This document shows, piece by piece, positions 24,821 through 33,858 of a stretch of DNA of 64,000 bases (positions within the stretch are counted from its first letter, which is position 1; each line of letters starts with the position of its first letter). Source of the DNA: DATARH01 sp036268075 (GTDB lineage Bacteria > Pseudomonadota > Alphaproteobacteria > ATCC43930 > CGMCC-115725); NCBI GenBank assembly GCA_036268075.1, contig DATAUV010000060.1, positions 26,780-90,779 on the forward strand, in the 5' to 3' direction. The position numbers were made by a program, and so were the translations under genes. The notes beneath the pieces are model-generated. The model saw only the letters and a list, made by a program, of their open reading frames with translations. It was not told where the DNA came from and did no database searches.

Positions 24821-25396
24821 ATGCGGCTGATCGACGACACGATCACGTATCTGGAGATGCGGGCGCACCCGGGCGGCCCGCGAATCCACCCGCCCCCGGG
24901 CAAGATCGCGCTGATCCAGACGGAAGCCTGCACGGTCTCGTTCTACCGCTATCTCTACCAGGCGGTCGGCGAGCCGTGGCTGTGGTACGTGCGGCGCGAA
25001 TGGGACGATGCGATGCTCGCCGCGCTCTTGGAGCGGGCGACGAATGAAATCTTCGTGCTGTATGTGGGCGGGGTGCCGGCCGGGTATTTCGAGCTCGACG
25101 CGTCGGCGGCGCGGGAGACCGAGATCAGCTATTTCGGGTTGGTGACCGAGTTCATCGGCCGGCGGCTCGGGGCGTTTCTGCTGCGCGCGGCGATCGATCG
25201 GGCCTGGGCGCGGCCGATCGACCGGCTGCGGCTCAATACCTGCACCTTCGACCACCCACGCGCCTTGCCGACCTATCAGCGCGCGGGGTTCGTAGTCTAC
25301 GACCGGCGCACGGTCTCATTTCCGGACCCGCGCGAACGCGGCGTGCTGCCGCGCTCGTACAGCCACCCGCTATTGCCCGAACTCGGTCCGATCTAG
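24821..25396 (+). CDS. GNAT family N-acetyltransferase
   Basis: Acetyl-CoA-dependent acetyltransferase, 191 aa. The acetyl-CoA-binding motif region is FIGRRLGAFLLRAAI, which resembles the family's R/Q-x-x-G-x-G/A loop; NTCTFDHPRALPTYQRAGFVV is the usual motif B and the C-terminal strand. The substrate is unknown. It lies 13 bp after the sulfurtransferase and is probably in the same transcript. Confidence 0.8.
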   Translation: MRLIDDTITYLEMRAHPGGPRIHPPPGKIALIQTEACTVSFYRYLYQAVGEPWLWYVRREWDDAMLAALLERATNEIFVLYVGGVPAGYFELDASAARETEISYFGLVTEFIGRRLGAFLLRAAIDRAWARPIDRLRLNTCTFDHPRALPTYQRAGFVVYDRRTVSFPDPRERGVLPRSYSHPLLPELGPI

Positions 25397-25399
25397 CCC

Positions 25400-25642
25400 T
25401 TACGGCATCACCACCGGCAGGCGGGCGGGGCCGGGCCAGAGCAGCGCCGAGGGGAAGAACGGGCGCGACGCCCGCACGGACAGCAGTGTCGGCGACAGGG
25501 ACGGCCCGCCAAAATCTACGGCGAGAAGTTTTGCCCGTTGCGCGTTGGCGGGGTGGAGCGGAATCGCCAGGGCGCAGAGCACGATGGCGCCGAGAGCCAG
25601 CGCTCCCGCGCGGTGAAGTCCGCGGTATGAGCGTCGAGGCAT
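25400..25642 (-). CDS. Small secreted protein (paralogue A)
   Basis: 80-aa hypothetical protein with a signal peptide (ALALGAIVLCALAIPLHPANA). The mature peptide is only about 45 residues with no recognised domain. Its signal region is strikingly like that of the neighbouring gene at 25784-26026 (ALAVGAVALGALAIPMHSAQA), so the two look like tandem paralogues. It converges on the GNAT gene. Confidence 0.6.
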   Translation of the reverse strand: MPRRSYRGLHRAGALALGAIVLCALAIPLHPANAQRAKLLAVDFGGPSLSPTLLSVRASRPFFPSALLWPGPARLPVVMP

Positions 25643-25735
25643 GTGGTCTCCCTTATCAGCAGGCTATTCCGCTGTCAGGCAAACGGCGTAACGACCCGGC
25701 AGTTCCCTGCCTGTTCGCTTCTCCCCACGCGCGAA

Positions 25736-25767
25736 ACCGGGCGAGCCCCTGCCGGAGCCCGCCCGGT
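25736..25767 (-). terminator. Possible hairpin terminator of the gene at 25784
   Basis: accgggcg (25736-25743) and cgcccggt (25760-25767) form an 8-bp stem with a GC-rich loop that can pair further. On the minus strand it is followed by TTTCGC, only a short T-run. It lies 17 bp after the stop of the paralogue B gene. Confidence 0.5.
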
Positions 25768-25783
25768 CAAGCCTCCCGCGCCT

Positions 25784-26026
25784 TTAGTACGGGTAGTAGT
25801 AGTGCCGGTAGTACGGCCGGTAGGGTCGATAATACGGATAGTCGTAAGAGTATCCGTATGCCGAGGGCGGTGTGCCCAGGCCCACGCCAAAGCCGTTCCC
25901 GAAGTCCCAGCCAAGGTATTGAGCCTGCGCCGAGTGCATCGGAATTGCCAATGCGCCGAGAGCGACTGCACCGACCGCCAAAGCGGCCAACCGGCCTAAC
26001 CGGTGATTTCTTTGTTTGACAGCCAT
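25784..26026 (-). CDS. Small secreted tyrosine-rich protein (paralogue B)
   Basis: 80-aa protein with a signal peptide (LAALAVGAVALGALAIPMHS, cleaved near AQA). The mature part is glycine- and tyrosine-rich, ending in repeated Y-R-P-Y and Y-Y-P-Y units. Similar Tyr/Pro tails occur in small alphaproteobacterial envelope proteins of unknown role. A good GAGGAGG ribosome site precedes the ATG at 26026. Confidence 0.7.
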   Translation of the reverse strand: MAVKQRNHRLGRLAALAVGAVALGALAIPMHSAQAQYLGWDFGNGFGVGLGTPPSAYGYSYDYPYYRPYRPYYRHYYYPY

Positions 26027-26095
26027 GATTACCTCCTCTTGCCGTCAAGCTTTTCTGCTTGTCTAGGCAACGACTGGAGGCTGATGCGGTTCCCG

Positions 26096-26941
26096 CTACG
26101 CCGAGAGGCCGCGGGTTTCGACGACGTATTGCTTGACCCGTCGGCGCAGCGCGTCGGGGTCGGGGCCGGCGCGGGAGATGCCGCGCGAGATCGACGGGAT
26201 CACGCGCCGGGCATGGCGGCCGAAATTGGCCCGGACATCGACGATCGTCGCGCCTTGCGCACCGATGCCGGGGACGAGCATCAGCGCGTTCGACAGGCGC
26301 TCGACGAGGCCGATCGTCTCGTCGCCGAGGGTTGCGCCGACGACCGCACCGATCGGGCCGAGGCCGTTTTCCGCGACTGTGGCGTTGTCGGCGGTGATAC
26401 GCTCGGCGAGGTGCTCGGCGACGGTCCTGCCGTCGGGAAGCCTCGCCCGCTGCACGTCGCCGCCCTCGGGGTTCGACGAGCGCACGACGATAAACACCCC
26501 CGCCGCCGCGGCACGCGCGATGTCGAGGATCGGGCTCAGCGAGCCATAGCCGAGATAGGCGCTGACCGTGATCGCGTCGCCGCCAAAGGCGCTGTCCGGG
26601 CCGAGAAACGCCTCGCCATAGGCCGTCGCGGTCGAGGCGATGCCGCCGCGTTTGGCGTCGAGGATGACGAGCGTGCCGTGCGCGCGCGCCTCGGCCACGG
26701 TCTCACGCAGAATCTCCATCCCCGCCGGACCGAGGCGTTCGAAAAAGGCGACCTGCGGCTTCACCGTGGCGACGAGCGGCGCGGCGGCGGCGACGAGGCG
26801 GCGGCAGAAGAGCCGAAGGCCCTCGACATCGTCGGCGACGCCCCACTCGGCGAGGCTTTCGCGCGACGGGTCGATGCCCACACAGAGCGGCGAGCGCTCG
26901 GCGGCGAGGGCGACAAAGCGGGTCTGGAACGGTAGGGTCAT
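26096..26941 (-). CDS. pyrF: Orotidine 5'-phosphate decarboxylase, type 2
   Basis: Last step of UMP synthesis, decarboxylating OMP. From ATG 26941 the protein is 281 aa. Conserved residues: VGIDPSRE near the start, K61 in VKPQVAFFE and the catalytic K97 in LDAKRGGIAS; the longer length and the form of these motifs indicate the type 2 (long) subfamily. It is divergent from ridA, with starts 43 bp apart. Confidence 0.92.
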   Translation of the reverse strand: MTLPFQTRFVALAAERSPLCVGIDPSRESLAEWGVADDVEGLRLFCRRLVAAAAPLVATVKPQVAFFERLGPAGMEILRETVAEARAHGTLVILDAKRGGIASTATAYGEAFLGPDSAFGGDAITVSAYLGYGSLSPILDIARAAAAGVFIVVRSSNPEGGDVQRARLPDGRTVAEHLAERITADNATVAENGLGPIGAVVGATLGDETIGLVERLSNALMLVPGIGAQGATIVDVRANFGRHARRVIPSISRGISRAGPDPDALRRRVKQYVVETRGLSA

Positions 26942-26984
26942 CAGGGTCCGTCGTATACCAGACACGCGCGCAAGGGGAATAGAG

Positions 26985-27383
26985 ATGGCGAAACAGCAGA
27001 TCCGCTCCGACAAGCTGCGCCAGCCGAGCGGCGTGTTTTCGCACGCGACCGTGATCGAGGCGCGCGGGCGGCTTGTGTTCATCTCGGGGATGACCGCGCG
27101 CCGGGCCGATGGGTCGATCGCCGGCATCGGCGACATCGAGGCCCAGACGCGGCAAGTCTGCGAGAACATCAAGGCCGCGGTCGAGGGGGCCGGCGGCACG
27201 ATGGACGACATCTGCCGGGTCGACGTCTATATCCGCAACATGGAGCAGTTCGACACCATCCATAAGGTGCGGCGCGAGTATTTCCGCGAGCCCCTGCCCG
27301 CCTCGACGATGGTCGAGATCGTCAAGATGACGCACCCGGATTACCTGATCGAGATCAACGCGATCGCGGTTGTGCCGGATTAG
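26985..27383 (+). CDS. RidA family protein
   Basis: Small (132 aa) enamine/imine deaminase family protein. Typical features are VFSHATVIEARGRLVFISGM at the N terminus, QTRQVCENIKAAVEGAG, and the conserved R-E-Y-F...P-A-S-T-M-V-E near the C terminus, where the arginine that binds the substrate carboxylate would lie (LPASTMVEIVKM lacks the usual R-x-V-x-V-x-x-L pattern in full). It may be a member of an Rid subgroup other than RidA. Confidence 0.85.
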   Translation: MAKQQIRSDKLRQPSGVFSHATVIEARGRLVFISGMTARRADGSIAGIGDIEAQTRQVCENIKAAVEGAGGTMDDICRVDVYIRNMEQFDTIHKVRREYFREPLPASTMVEIVKMTHPDYLIEINAIAVVPD

Positions 27384-27390
27384 CCTTGGG

Positions 27391-27441
27391 CCGCGGGCGT
27401 CCCGCCCGCATCAATGCCGGTTGCGGGCGAGACGCCCGCGG
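27391..27441. repeat. Palindromic repeat (CCGCGGGCGTCCCGCCCGC family)
   Basis: Left arm 27391-27410 (ccgcgggcgtcccgcccgca) and right arm 27422-27441 (tgcgggcgagacgcccgcgg) with an 11-base spacer. The same unit occurs at 59873-59955. It lies just after ridA. Confidence 0.8.
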
Positions 27442-27530
27442 TCCAGCTCACACGAGCTCACTGCCTGCGGTTGCAATCGCCCGCGCCGCGCCCCACACTT
27501 GCCTCGTCGAATACACGAGGGTGACGCATC

Positions 27531-27974
27531 ATGGAAATGCACGGGGAGCGGCGCATTCCGGCGCCGCGGCAGCAGGTGTGGGAACGGCTCAACGACCCCG
27601 AAACCCTGAAGCTGTGCATTCCCGGATGCCAGGAGATCGAGAAGGTCTCGGATACCGAGTTCACCGCCAAGGTCAAGGCCAAGGTCGGCCCGGTCAGCGC
27701 GACCTTTAACGGCAAGGTGCGGCTGACCGACCTCGACCCGCCCGCGGGCTATACGATCGGCGGCGAAGGCACCGGCGGCATCGCCGGCTTTGCCAAGGGC
27801 AGCGCCACCGTCGCCCTGATCGAGGAGGGCGGCGAGACCGTGCTCAAATACGGGGTCCAGGCGCAGGTCGGCGGAAAGCTCGCGCAGATCGGCTCACGCC
27901 TCGTCGATGGCGTCGCCCGCAAATACGCCGATGAATTCTTTGCCAAGTTCGCGAGCGTGGTGGCGCCGCAGTAA
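27531..27974 (+). CDS. coxG: CoxG-like SRPBCC protein
   Basis: Carbon monoxide dehydrogenase accessory subunit G family, 147 aa, with a START/SRPBCC fold. It opens MEMHGERRIPAPRQQVWERL and contains the family pattern FNGKVRLTDLDPPAGYTI and GIAGFAKGSATV. CoxG is associated with anchoring or maturation of CO dehydrogenase-type enzymes. It lies 145 bp before coxS on the same strand. Confidence 0.88.
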   Translation: MEMHGERRIPAPRQQVWERLNDPETLKLCIPGCQEIEKVSDTEFTAKVKAKVGPVSATFNGKVRLTDLDPPAGYTIGGEGTGGIAGFAKGSATVALIEEGGETVLKYGVQAQVGGKLAQIGSRLVDGVARKYADEFFAKFASVVAPQ

Positions 27975-28119
27975 GGCGTTATATCTCGCTGGAATTAACG
28001 CAGGAATTCGACCGCACGGCGAAACATTGCCGCCTTGACCCGCAGGCGGCGGCGCACGAAACTCCGCCAAATCGCGGCCGTATAGGGGCGGCCACCACGC
28101 GATTTCGAGGGAGGTTTCG

Positions 28120-28616
<497 letters not shown>

Positions 28617-28617
<1 letters not shown>

Positions 28618-30989
28618 TGACGACGATCGGCACGCCGGTCCGGCGTAAGGAGGATTACCGGTTCGTCACCGGCCAGGGCACCTATACCGACGACATCAAC
28701 CGCCCCGGCCAGGTTCACGCCTATATCCTGCGCAGCCCGCACGCCCATGCCGAGATTCGCTCGATCGACACCACGGCCGCCGCGAGCGCGCCCGGCGTCG
28801 CGGCGGTGTTCACCGGCGCCGACATGACGGGGATCGGGGGCCTCCCCTGCGGATGGCTGGTCAATTCCAAGGACGGCTCGCCGATGAAGGAGCCGCCGCA
28901 TCCGGTGCTGGCGAACGGGCGCGTGCGCCATGTCGGCGACCCGGTCGCGGTCGTCATCGCCGACACGCTGGGCCAGGCGCGCGACGCCGCCGAGAAGATC
29001 GCGGTCGACTACGCGGTCGAGCCCGCCGCGATCGATCTGCGCGGCGCCCTCGATAACGGCGCGGCGCAGGTGTGGCCCGAGGCGCCGGGCAATGTCTGCT
29101 ACGACTGGGGCCTCGGCGACCTCGGCGCGGTCGATGCCGCGATCGGCAAGGCGGCGCGCGTCGTCAAGCTCGACCTGGTCAACAACCGGCTGATCCCGAA
29201 CGCGATGGAGCCGCGCGCGGCGATCGGCGAATACAACCGCGCGACCGGCGAGTACACGCTTTATACGACGAGCCAGAACCCGCATGTGATCCGGCTGTTG
29301 ATGGGCCTCTTCGTCCTCAATATTCCGGAAACGAAGCTGCGCGTCGTCGCGCCCGATGTCGGCGGCGGGTTCGGGTCGAAGATCTACCATTACGCCGAGG
29401 AGGCGATCGTCACCTGGGCCTCCGGCAAGGTGCGCAAGCCGATCAAATGGACCGCCGATCGCTCGGAAAGCTTTATGTCCGACGCGCATGGCCGCGACCA
29501 CGTCACCCATGTCGAGCTGGCGCTCGACGGCGACAACCGCTTCACCGCGCTCAAGGTCTCGACGCTCGCCAACATGGGCGCCTATCTGTCGACCTTCGCG
29601 CCGTGCATCCCGACCTACCTCTACGGCACGCTGCTCGCCGGCACCTATTCGACGCCGGCGATCTATGTGGAGACCAAGGCGGTGTTCACCCACACCGTCC
29701 CGGTCGACGCGTATCGCGGCGCCGGCAGGCCCGAAGCGACGTATCTGCTCGAACGGATCGTCGATTGCGCGGCCGACGACCTTGGCGTCGACCCGGCCGA
29801 GCTGCGGCGCAAGAATTTCATCCCGCAGACCGGGTTCCCCTACCAGACGCCGGTCGCGCTGCAATACGACAGCGGCGACTACCACACGACGCTCGACAAG
29901 GCGATGCAGGCCGCGGATTACGCCGGGTTCGAGACGCGGCGGCGCGAGGCGGCGGGGCGCGGCAAGCTGCGGGGCATCGGCATCGCCACCTACATCGAGG
30001 CGTGCGGCATCGCCCCCTCGGCCGTCGTCGGCTCGCTCGGCGCCCGCGCCGGCTTGTTCGAGGCGGCGTCGGTGCGGGTCAATCCGACCGGGACTGTCAG
30101 CGTCTTCACCGGCTCGCACAGCCACGGCCAGGGGCACGAGACGACGTTTGCCCAGGTCGTCGCCGACGGGCTCGGCATCCCGATGGAAAACATCGAGATC
30201 ATCCACGGCGACACGGCCAAAATCCCGTATGGGATGGGCACGTACGGCTCGCGCTCGCTCGCTGTCGGCGGCAGCGCGATCATCAAGGCGATGGACAAGA
30301 TCATCGCCAAGGGACGCAAGATCGCCGCGCATCTGATGGAGGCCGCCGAGGCCGATGTCGAGTTCAAGGACGGCGCGTTCACCGTCGCCGGCACCGACCG
30401 CTCGACGACGTTTGCCGAGGTTGCGCTGACCGCCTACGTGCCACACAACTTCCCGCACGACGAGCTGGAGCCGGGGCTCGACGAGACGGCGTTCTACGAC
30501 CCGAAGAACTTCACCTTCCCGTCGGGCGCGCATATCTGCGAGGTCGAGATCGACCCCGATACCGGGCACCTCGCGGTGTGCGGCTTTACCGCCAGCGACG
30601 ATTTCGGGCGGATCATCAATCCGATGATCGTCTCCGGTCAGGTGCATGGCGGGCTGGCCCAGGGGATCGGCCAAGCCCTCCTTGAGAGCTGCGTCTACGA
30701 CAAGGCGACCGGCCAGCTTTTGACCGGGTCGTACAACGACTACGCGATGCCGCGGGCGGACGACCTGCCCTCGTTCGAGTTGTCGACCAACGTCACGCTT
30801 TGCACCCACAACCCGCTCGGCGTCAAAGGCTGCGGCGAAGCCGGCGCGATCGGCGCCCCGGCGGCGCTCTCGAACGCGGTCGTCGACGCGCTGAAGGGCA
30901 TGGGGGTGCGCCACGTCGAAATGCCGGTGACGCCGGAACGGTTGTGGCGGGTGATCCAGGAAAACCGTCCCGCCCACGCCGCGGAATAG
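28617..30989 (+). CDS. coxL: CoxL-type large subunit, form II
   Basis: Molybdopterin cytosine dinucleotide-binding subunit of a CO-dehydrogenase/xanthine-dehydrogenase family enzyme, 790 aa. The active-site loop is AYRGAGR (residues 365-371), the form II signature, not AYRCSFR of form I CO dehydrogenase, so oxidation of CO is not assured. The catalytic glutamate is in CGEAGAIGAP at about residue 741. The protein starts TIGTPVRRKEDYRFVTGQG, usual for the family. Confidence 0.94.
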
Positions 30990-31000
30990 GGAGAGGCCCG

Positions 31001-31792
31001 ATGTACGAATTCACCTATCACAAGCCCGGCAGCCTCGCCGACGCCGCCAAGATGCTCGGCGACGACGACGTCAAGCTGGTCGCCGGCGGCATGACCCTGG
31101 TGCCGACGCTGAAGCAGCGCCTGGCGAAACCCTCCGACCTCGTCGACCTCGCCTCGATCGGCTCGCTGAAGGGCATCAAGGAGGAAGGCGGCGGGGTGAC
31201 GATCGGGGCGATGACGCGGCATGCCGACGTCAACCGCTCCCCGGTCGTCAACAGCGTGATCCCGGCCCTGGCGGCACTCGCCGGGATGATCGGCGACCCG
31301 GCCGTGCGCAACCGCGGCACGATGGGCGGCTCGGTCGCCAACAACGACCCGGCGGCGGATTACCCGTCGGCCGTGGTCGGGCTCGGCGCCACCATCGTCA
31401 CCAATAAGCGCGAGATCGCCGGCGACGATTTCTTCACCGGCATGTTCGAAACCGCGCTCGGCCAGGACGAGATCATCACCGCGATCAAGTTCCCGAAGCC
31501 GCAGGCCGCCGCCTACCAGAAATTCCGGAACCCGGCCTCGCGTTACGCGATCGTCGGCGTGTTCGTGGCCCGGACCGCAGGCGGCGTCCGCGTCGCCGTG
31601 ACCGGCGCCGGCCCCTGCGTCTTCCGCGTCCCCGAGATGGAAGCCGCGCTCGGCGGATCGTTCAGCGCCGACTCGATCAAGGATATCGCGATCCCGGATG
31701 ACGGCCTCAACAGCGACATCCACGCCAGCGCCGAATACCGCGCCCACCTCGTCAACGTGATGGCCCGCCGCGCCGTCGCGGCGTGCGGGTGA
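31001..31792 (+). CDS. coxM: CoxM-type FAD-binding subunit
   Basis: FAD subunit, 263 aa, of the same hydroxylase. FAD-binding motifs AGGMTLVP (family pattern AGGQSL) near residue 28 and the segment TMGGSVANNDPAADYP (family TIGGSL/N...A.P/D) are present. ATG 31001 with GGAGAGG at 30989-30995. It is the last of the S-L-M triplet; a large palindromic repeat follows. Confidence 0.93.
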   Translation: MYEFTYHKPGSLADAAKMLGDDDVKLVAGGMTLVPTLKQRLAKPSDLVDLASIGSLKGIKEEGGGVTIGAMTRHADVNRSPVVNSVIPALAALAGMIGDPAVRNRGTMGGSVANNDPAADYPSAVVGLGATIVTNKREIAGDDFFTGMFETALGQDEIITAIKFPKPQAAAYQKFRNPASRYAIVGVFVARTAGGVRVAVTGAGPCVFRVPEMEAALGGSFSADSIKDIAIPDDGLNSDIHASAEYRAHLVNVMARRAVAACG

Positions 31793-31829
31793 CCGAAAGG
31801 CGGGCGGTTCGCTCGATTCGGAGGAGTTT

Positions 31830-31961
31830 CCCCCTCTCCGCCCATTGGGGGGAGAGGGTCGGGGTGAGGTGGGAATGCTCCGTCAGCGGATGCCCACCTC
31901 ACCTTCCCATCGCTGCGCGACGGGCCCCTCCTCCCTCTCCCCCCAATGGGCGGAGAGGGTT
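31830..31961. repeat. Long palindromic dispersed repeat
   Basis: Left arm 31830-31873 (ccccctctccgcccattggg ...) and right arm from about 31892 to 31961 (... caatgggcggagagggtt). Same architecture as the element at 6126-6274: an outer CCTCTCC/GGAGAGG arm, an inner GGGTGAGG/CCTCACC arm and a side hairpin (tcccatcgctgcgcgacggg). It separates coxM from the reverse-strand antitoxin gene. Confidence 0.8.
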
Positions 31962-31986
31962 CTACCGGCCGCCTCGCTGAGGACCC

Positions 31987-32220
31987 TCATCGCTCGTCCC
32001 GGTCTTGGCGTATCAGATCTGTCGAATCGACGGTGATCCGTCCGCGCGTCTCCTCCCGCAGCTTTGCGGCACGTTCCCAAAACCCGGATCGTTTGCTGGA
32101 AAGGGTATCCTCGAGGATGCTTCGATGCTCTGCCTCGGCGCTGCGGCCGTGTTCGGCGGCGCGGCGCTTCAGATTTTCGACGATCTCCTCGGAAAGCCCG
32201 CGGACAAGTAGTTGAGCCAT
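31987..32220 (-). CDS. Ribbon-helix-helix antitoxin, FitA/VapB-like (no toxin beside it)
   Basis: 77-aa protein. The N terminus MAQLLVRGLSEEIVENLKRR followed by AAEHGRSAEAEHRSILEDTL is the ribbon-helix-helix domain typical of FitA-type antitoxins, usually followed by a PIN toxin gene. Here downstream on the minus strand there is only the palindromic repeat and then coxM in the opposite orientation, so it appears to be an orphan. Confidence 0.8.
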   Translation of the reverse strand: MAQLLVRGLSEEIVENLKRRAAEHGRSAEAEHRSILEDTLSSKRSGFWERAAKLREETRGRITVDSTDLIRQDRDER

Positions 32221-32336
32221 CTGGCGCTCTGTGGTGCTATATATGATAGCATCTGCACTGTGCGGACGAACGCGCTTTCCGCGCCATGCCTCCCTCCGCT
32301 AGATTTAACCCACTCGTTTTAGTAAGGAGAAAAGCT

Positions 32337-32759
32337 GTGCGCAGGTTTGCAGCAGCGGTTAGCGGCGCGATTTTGCTGTGCGTGATTTCGGGCATGGCGT
32401 GGGCCGATACGGTCAAGTTTACGGCCGATCTGGCGCCCGCCGGGAGCGACAAGGGGGCAGGCAAGGGCACGGCGACGCTGGCGCTCGATTCGGCCTCGAA
32501 GACACTGAATTGGTCGGTCGACTATTCGGGCCTGTCGAAGCCGCCGGAGATGGCGGGATTCCTCGCGCCCGGCGCGAAGCCCGACGACGACCCCGACATG
32601 GTGCCGGTCGACCTGCCCAAGGACACGAAGAGCCCGATCAAGGGGTCGACCAAGTTGACCGACGCCCAGGCCACCCAAATCCAGGCCGGCGGCTGGATCT
32701 TCCTGATCGGCACGACCGAGGCGCCGGAAATCGGGGGCGAGGTCAAGAAAGCCCAGTAA
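32337..32759 (+). CDS. CHRD domain secreted protein
   Basis: Secreted protein of about 140 aa with a signal peptide (AAVSGAILLCVISGMAWA) and one CHRD domain, seen in WSVDYSGLSKPPEMAGFLAPG, KSPIKGSTKLT and the final AGGWIFLIGTTEAPEIGGEV. CHRD domains are beta-sandwich folds first described in chordin; their bacterial role is not known. I prefer GTG 32337 with AAGGAGA at 32323-32329; an ATG at 32286 would add 17 residues with no ribosome site. It sits between coxM and coxD. Confidence 0.82.
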   Translation: MRRFAAAVSGAILLCVISGMAWADTVKFTADLAPAGSDKGAGKGTATLALDSASKTLNWSVDYSGLSKPPEMAGFLAPGAKPDDDPDMVPVDLPKDTKSPIKGSTKLTDAQATQIQAGGWIFLIGTTEAPEIGGEVKKAQ

Positions 32760-32816
32760 CCCTTTACGGCATATGGGCTGGCGCCGCGGCGGCGGGTGCT
32801 TTAAATATTGCCGCTC

Positions 32817-32837
32817 CCCCTCCCCCGTCGGGAGGGG
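32817..32837 (+). terminator. Possible hairpin terminator after the CHRD gene
   Basis: cccctccc (32817-32824) and gggagggg (32830-32837) with a 5-base loop, followed by attttg. The short T-run makes it a weak terminator. Confidence 0.4.
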
Positions 32838-32864
32838 ATTTTGCCGCGGCAGGTATAGACCCTG

Positions 32865-33800
32865 ATGTGCGCTGCCAAGCCTGGTTCCCTCCCCGCCTCC
32901 GTCGAGCAAAGCCTGGCGATGCTGGGGAGCGCCGACTATATCGCCGATCGCAGCCTCGCGACCGCGGTGCACCTCGCGCTGCACCTGGGGCGCCCGCTGT
33001 TTCTCGAAGGCGAGGCCGGGGTCGGCAAGACCGAGATCGCCAAGGTGCTGGCGACCGCGCTGAACCGGCGGCTGATCCGGCTGCAATGCTATGAGGGGCT
33101 CGACGTCGCGTCGGCGGTCTATGAGTGGGACTACGCGCGGCAGATGATCGAAATCCGCCTCGCCGAAGCCGCCGAAGAGGGCCGCAGCGAGATCGAGGGC
33201 GCGATCTTTTCCGACCGCTTTCTGATCAAGCGGCCGCTGCTGCAGGCGCTGGAGCCGTCGGCCGGCGGCGCGCCGGTGCTGCTGATAGACGAGCTCGACC
33301 GCACCGACGAGCCGTTCGAGGCGTATCTGCTGGAACTCCTGTCGGATTTCCAGGTCACGATCCCCGAGATCGGCACGATCCGGGCCGCCGCGCCGCCGAT
33401 CGTCATCATCACCTCGAACCGCACGCGCGAAATCCACGACGCGCTGAAACGGCGCTGCTTCTACTACTGGGTCGATTATCCGAGCGCCGAACGCGAGCTG
33501 GAAATCCTCAAGCGCAAGGCGCCCAAGGCCAGCGAGCATCTTTCGCGCGAAGTGGTCGGGTTTGTCCAGCGGCTGCGCACGATGGATTTGTTCAAGCTGC
33601 CCGGCATCGCCGAGACGATCGACTGGACCGAGGCGCTGATGCAGCTCGACGTGCTCGAGCTGACCCCGAACGCGATCAACGACACGCTCGGCGTCCTCCT
33701 CAAATACCAGGACGACATCGCCCGCATCCAGGGCAGCGACGCCGCCAAGCTGCTCGACCAGGTCAAGGCCGAGATCGCCGCCGCCCCGCGCGAGGTCTAG
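32865..33800 (+). CDS. coxD: MoxR family AAA ATPase (CoxD-like)
   Basis: AAA+ ATPase, 311 aa, in the MoxR family. Walker A is GEAGVGKT (residues 49-56), Walker B LLIDELDR, and sensor 1 SNRTREIHDAL. In CO-dehydrogenase clusters CoxD is needed to place the sulfur/copper at the active site; with the VWA protein that follows, it forms the usual chaperone pair. 59 bp before coxE. Confidence 0.92.
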   Translation: MCAAKPGSLPASVEQSLAMLGSADYIADRSLATAVHLALHLGRPLFLEGEAGVGKTEIAKVLATALNRRLIRLQCYEGLDVASAVYEWDYARQMIEIRLAEAAEEGRSEIEGAIFSDRFLIKRPLLQALEPSAGGAPVLLIDELDRTDEPFEAYLLELLSDFQVTIPEIGTIRAAAPPIVIITSNRTREIHDALKRRCFYYWVDYPSAERELEILKRKAPKASEHLSREVVGFVQRLRTMDLFKLPGIAETIDWTEALMQLDVLELTPNAINDTLGVLLKYQDDIARIQGSDAAKLLDQVKAEIAAAPREV

Positions 33801-33858
33801 GCGCTGCCGGCGAAGTGATCGCGTGCACCGAGCGGTCGCGGCGGATATAACGACGGAC

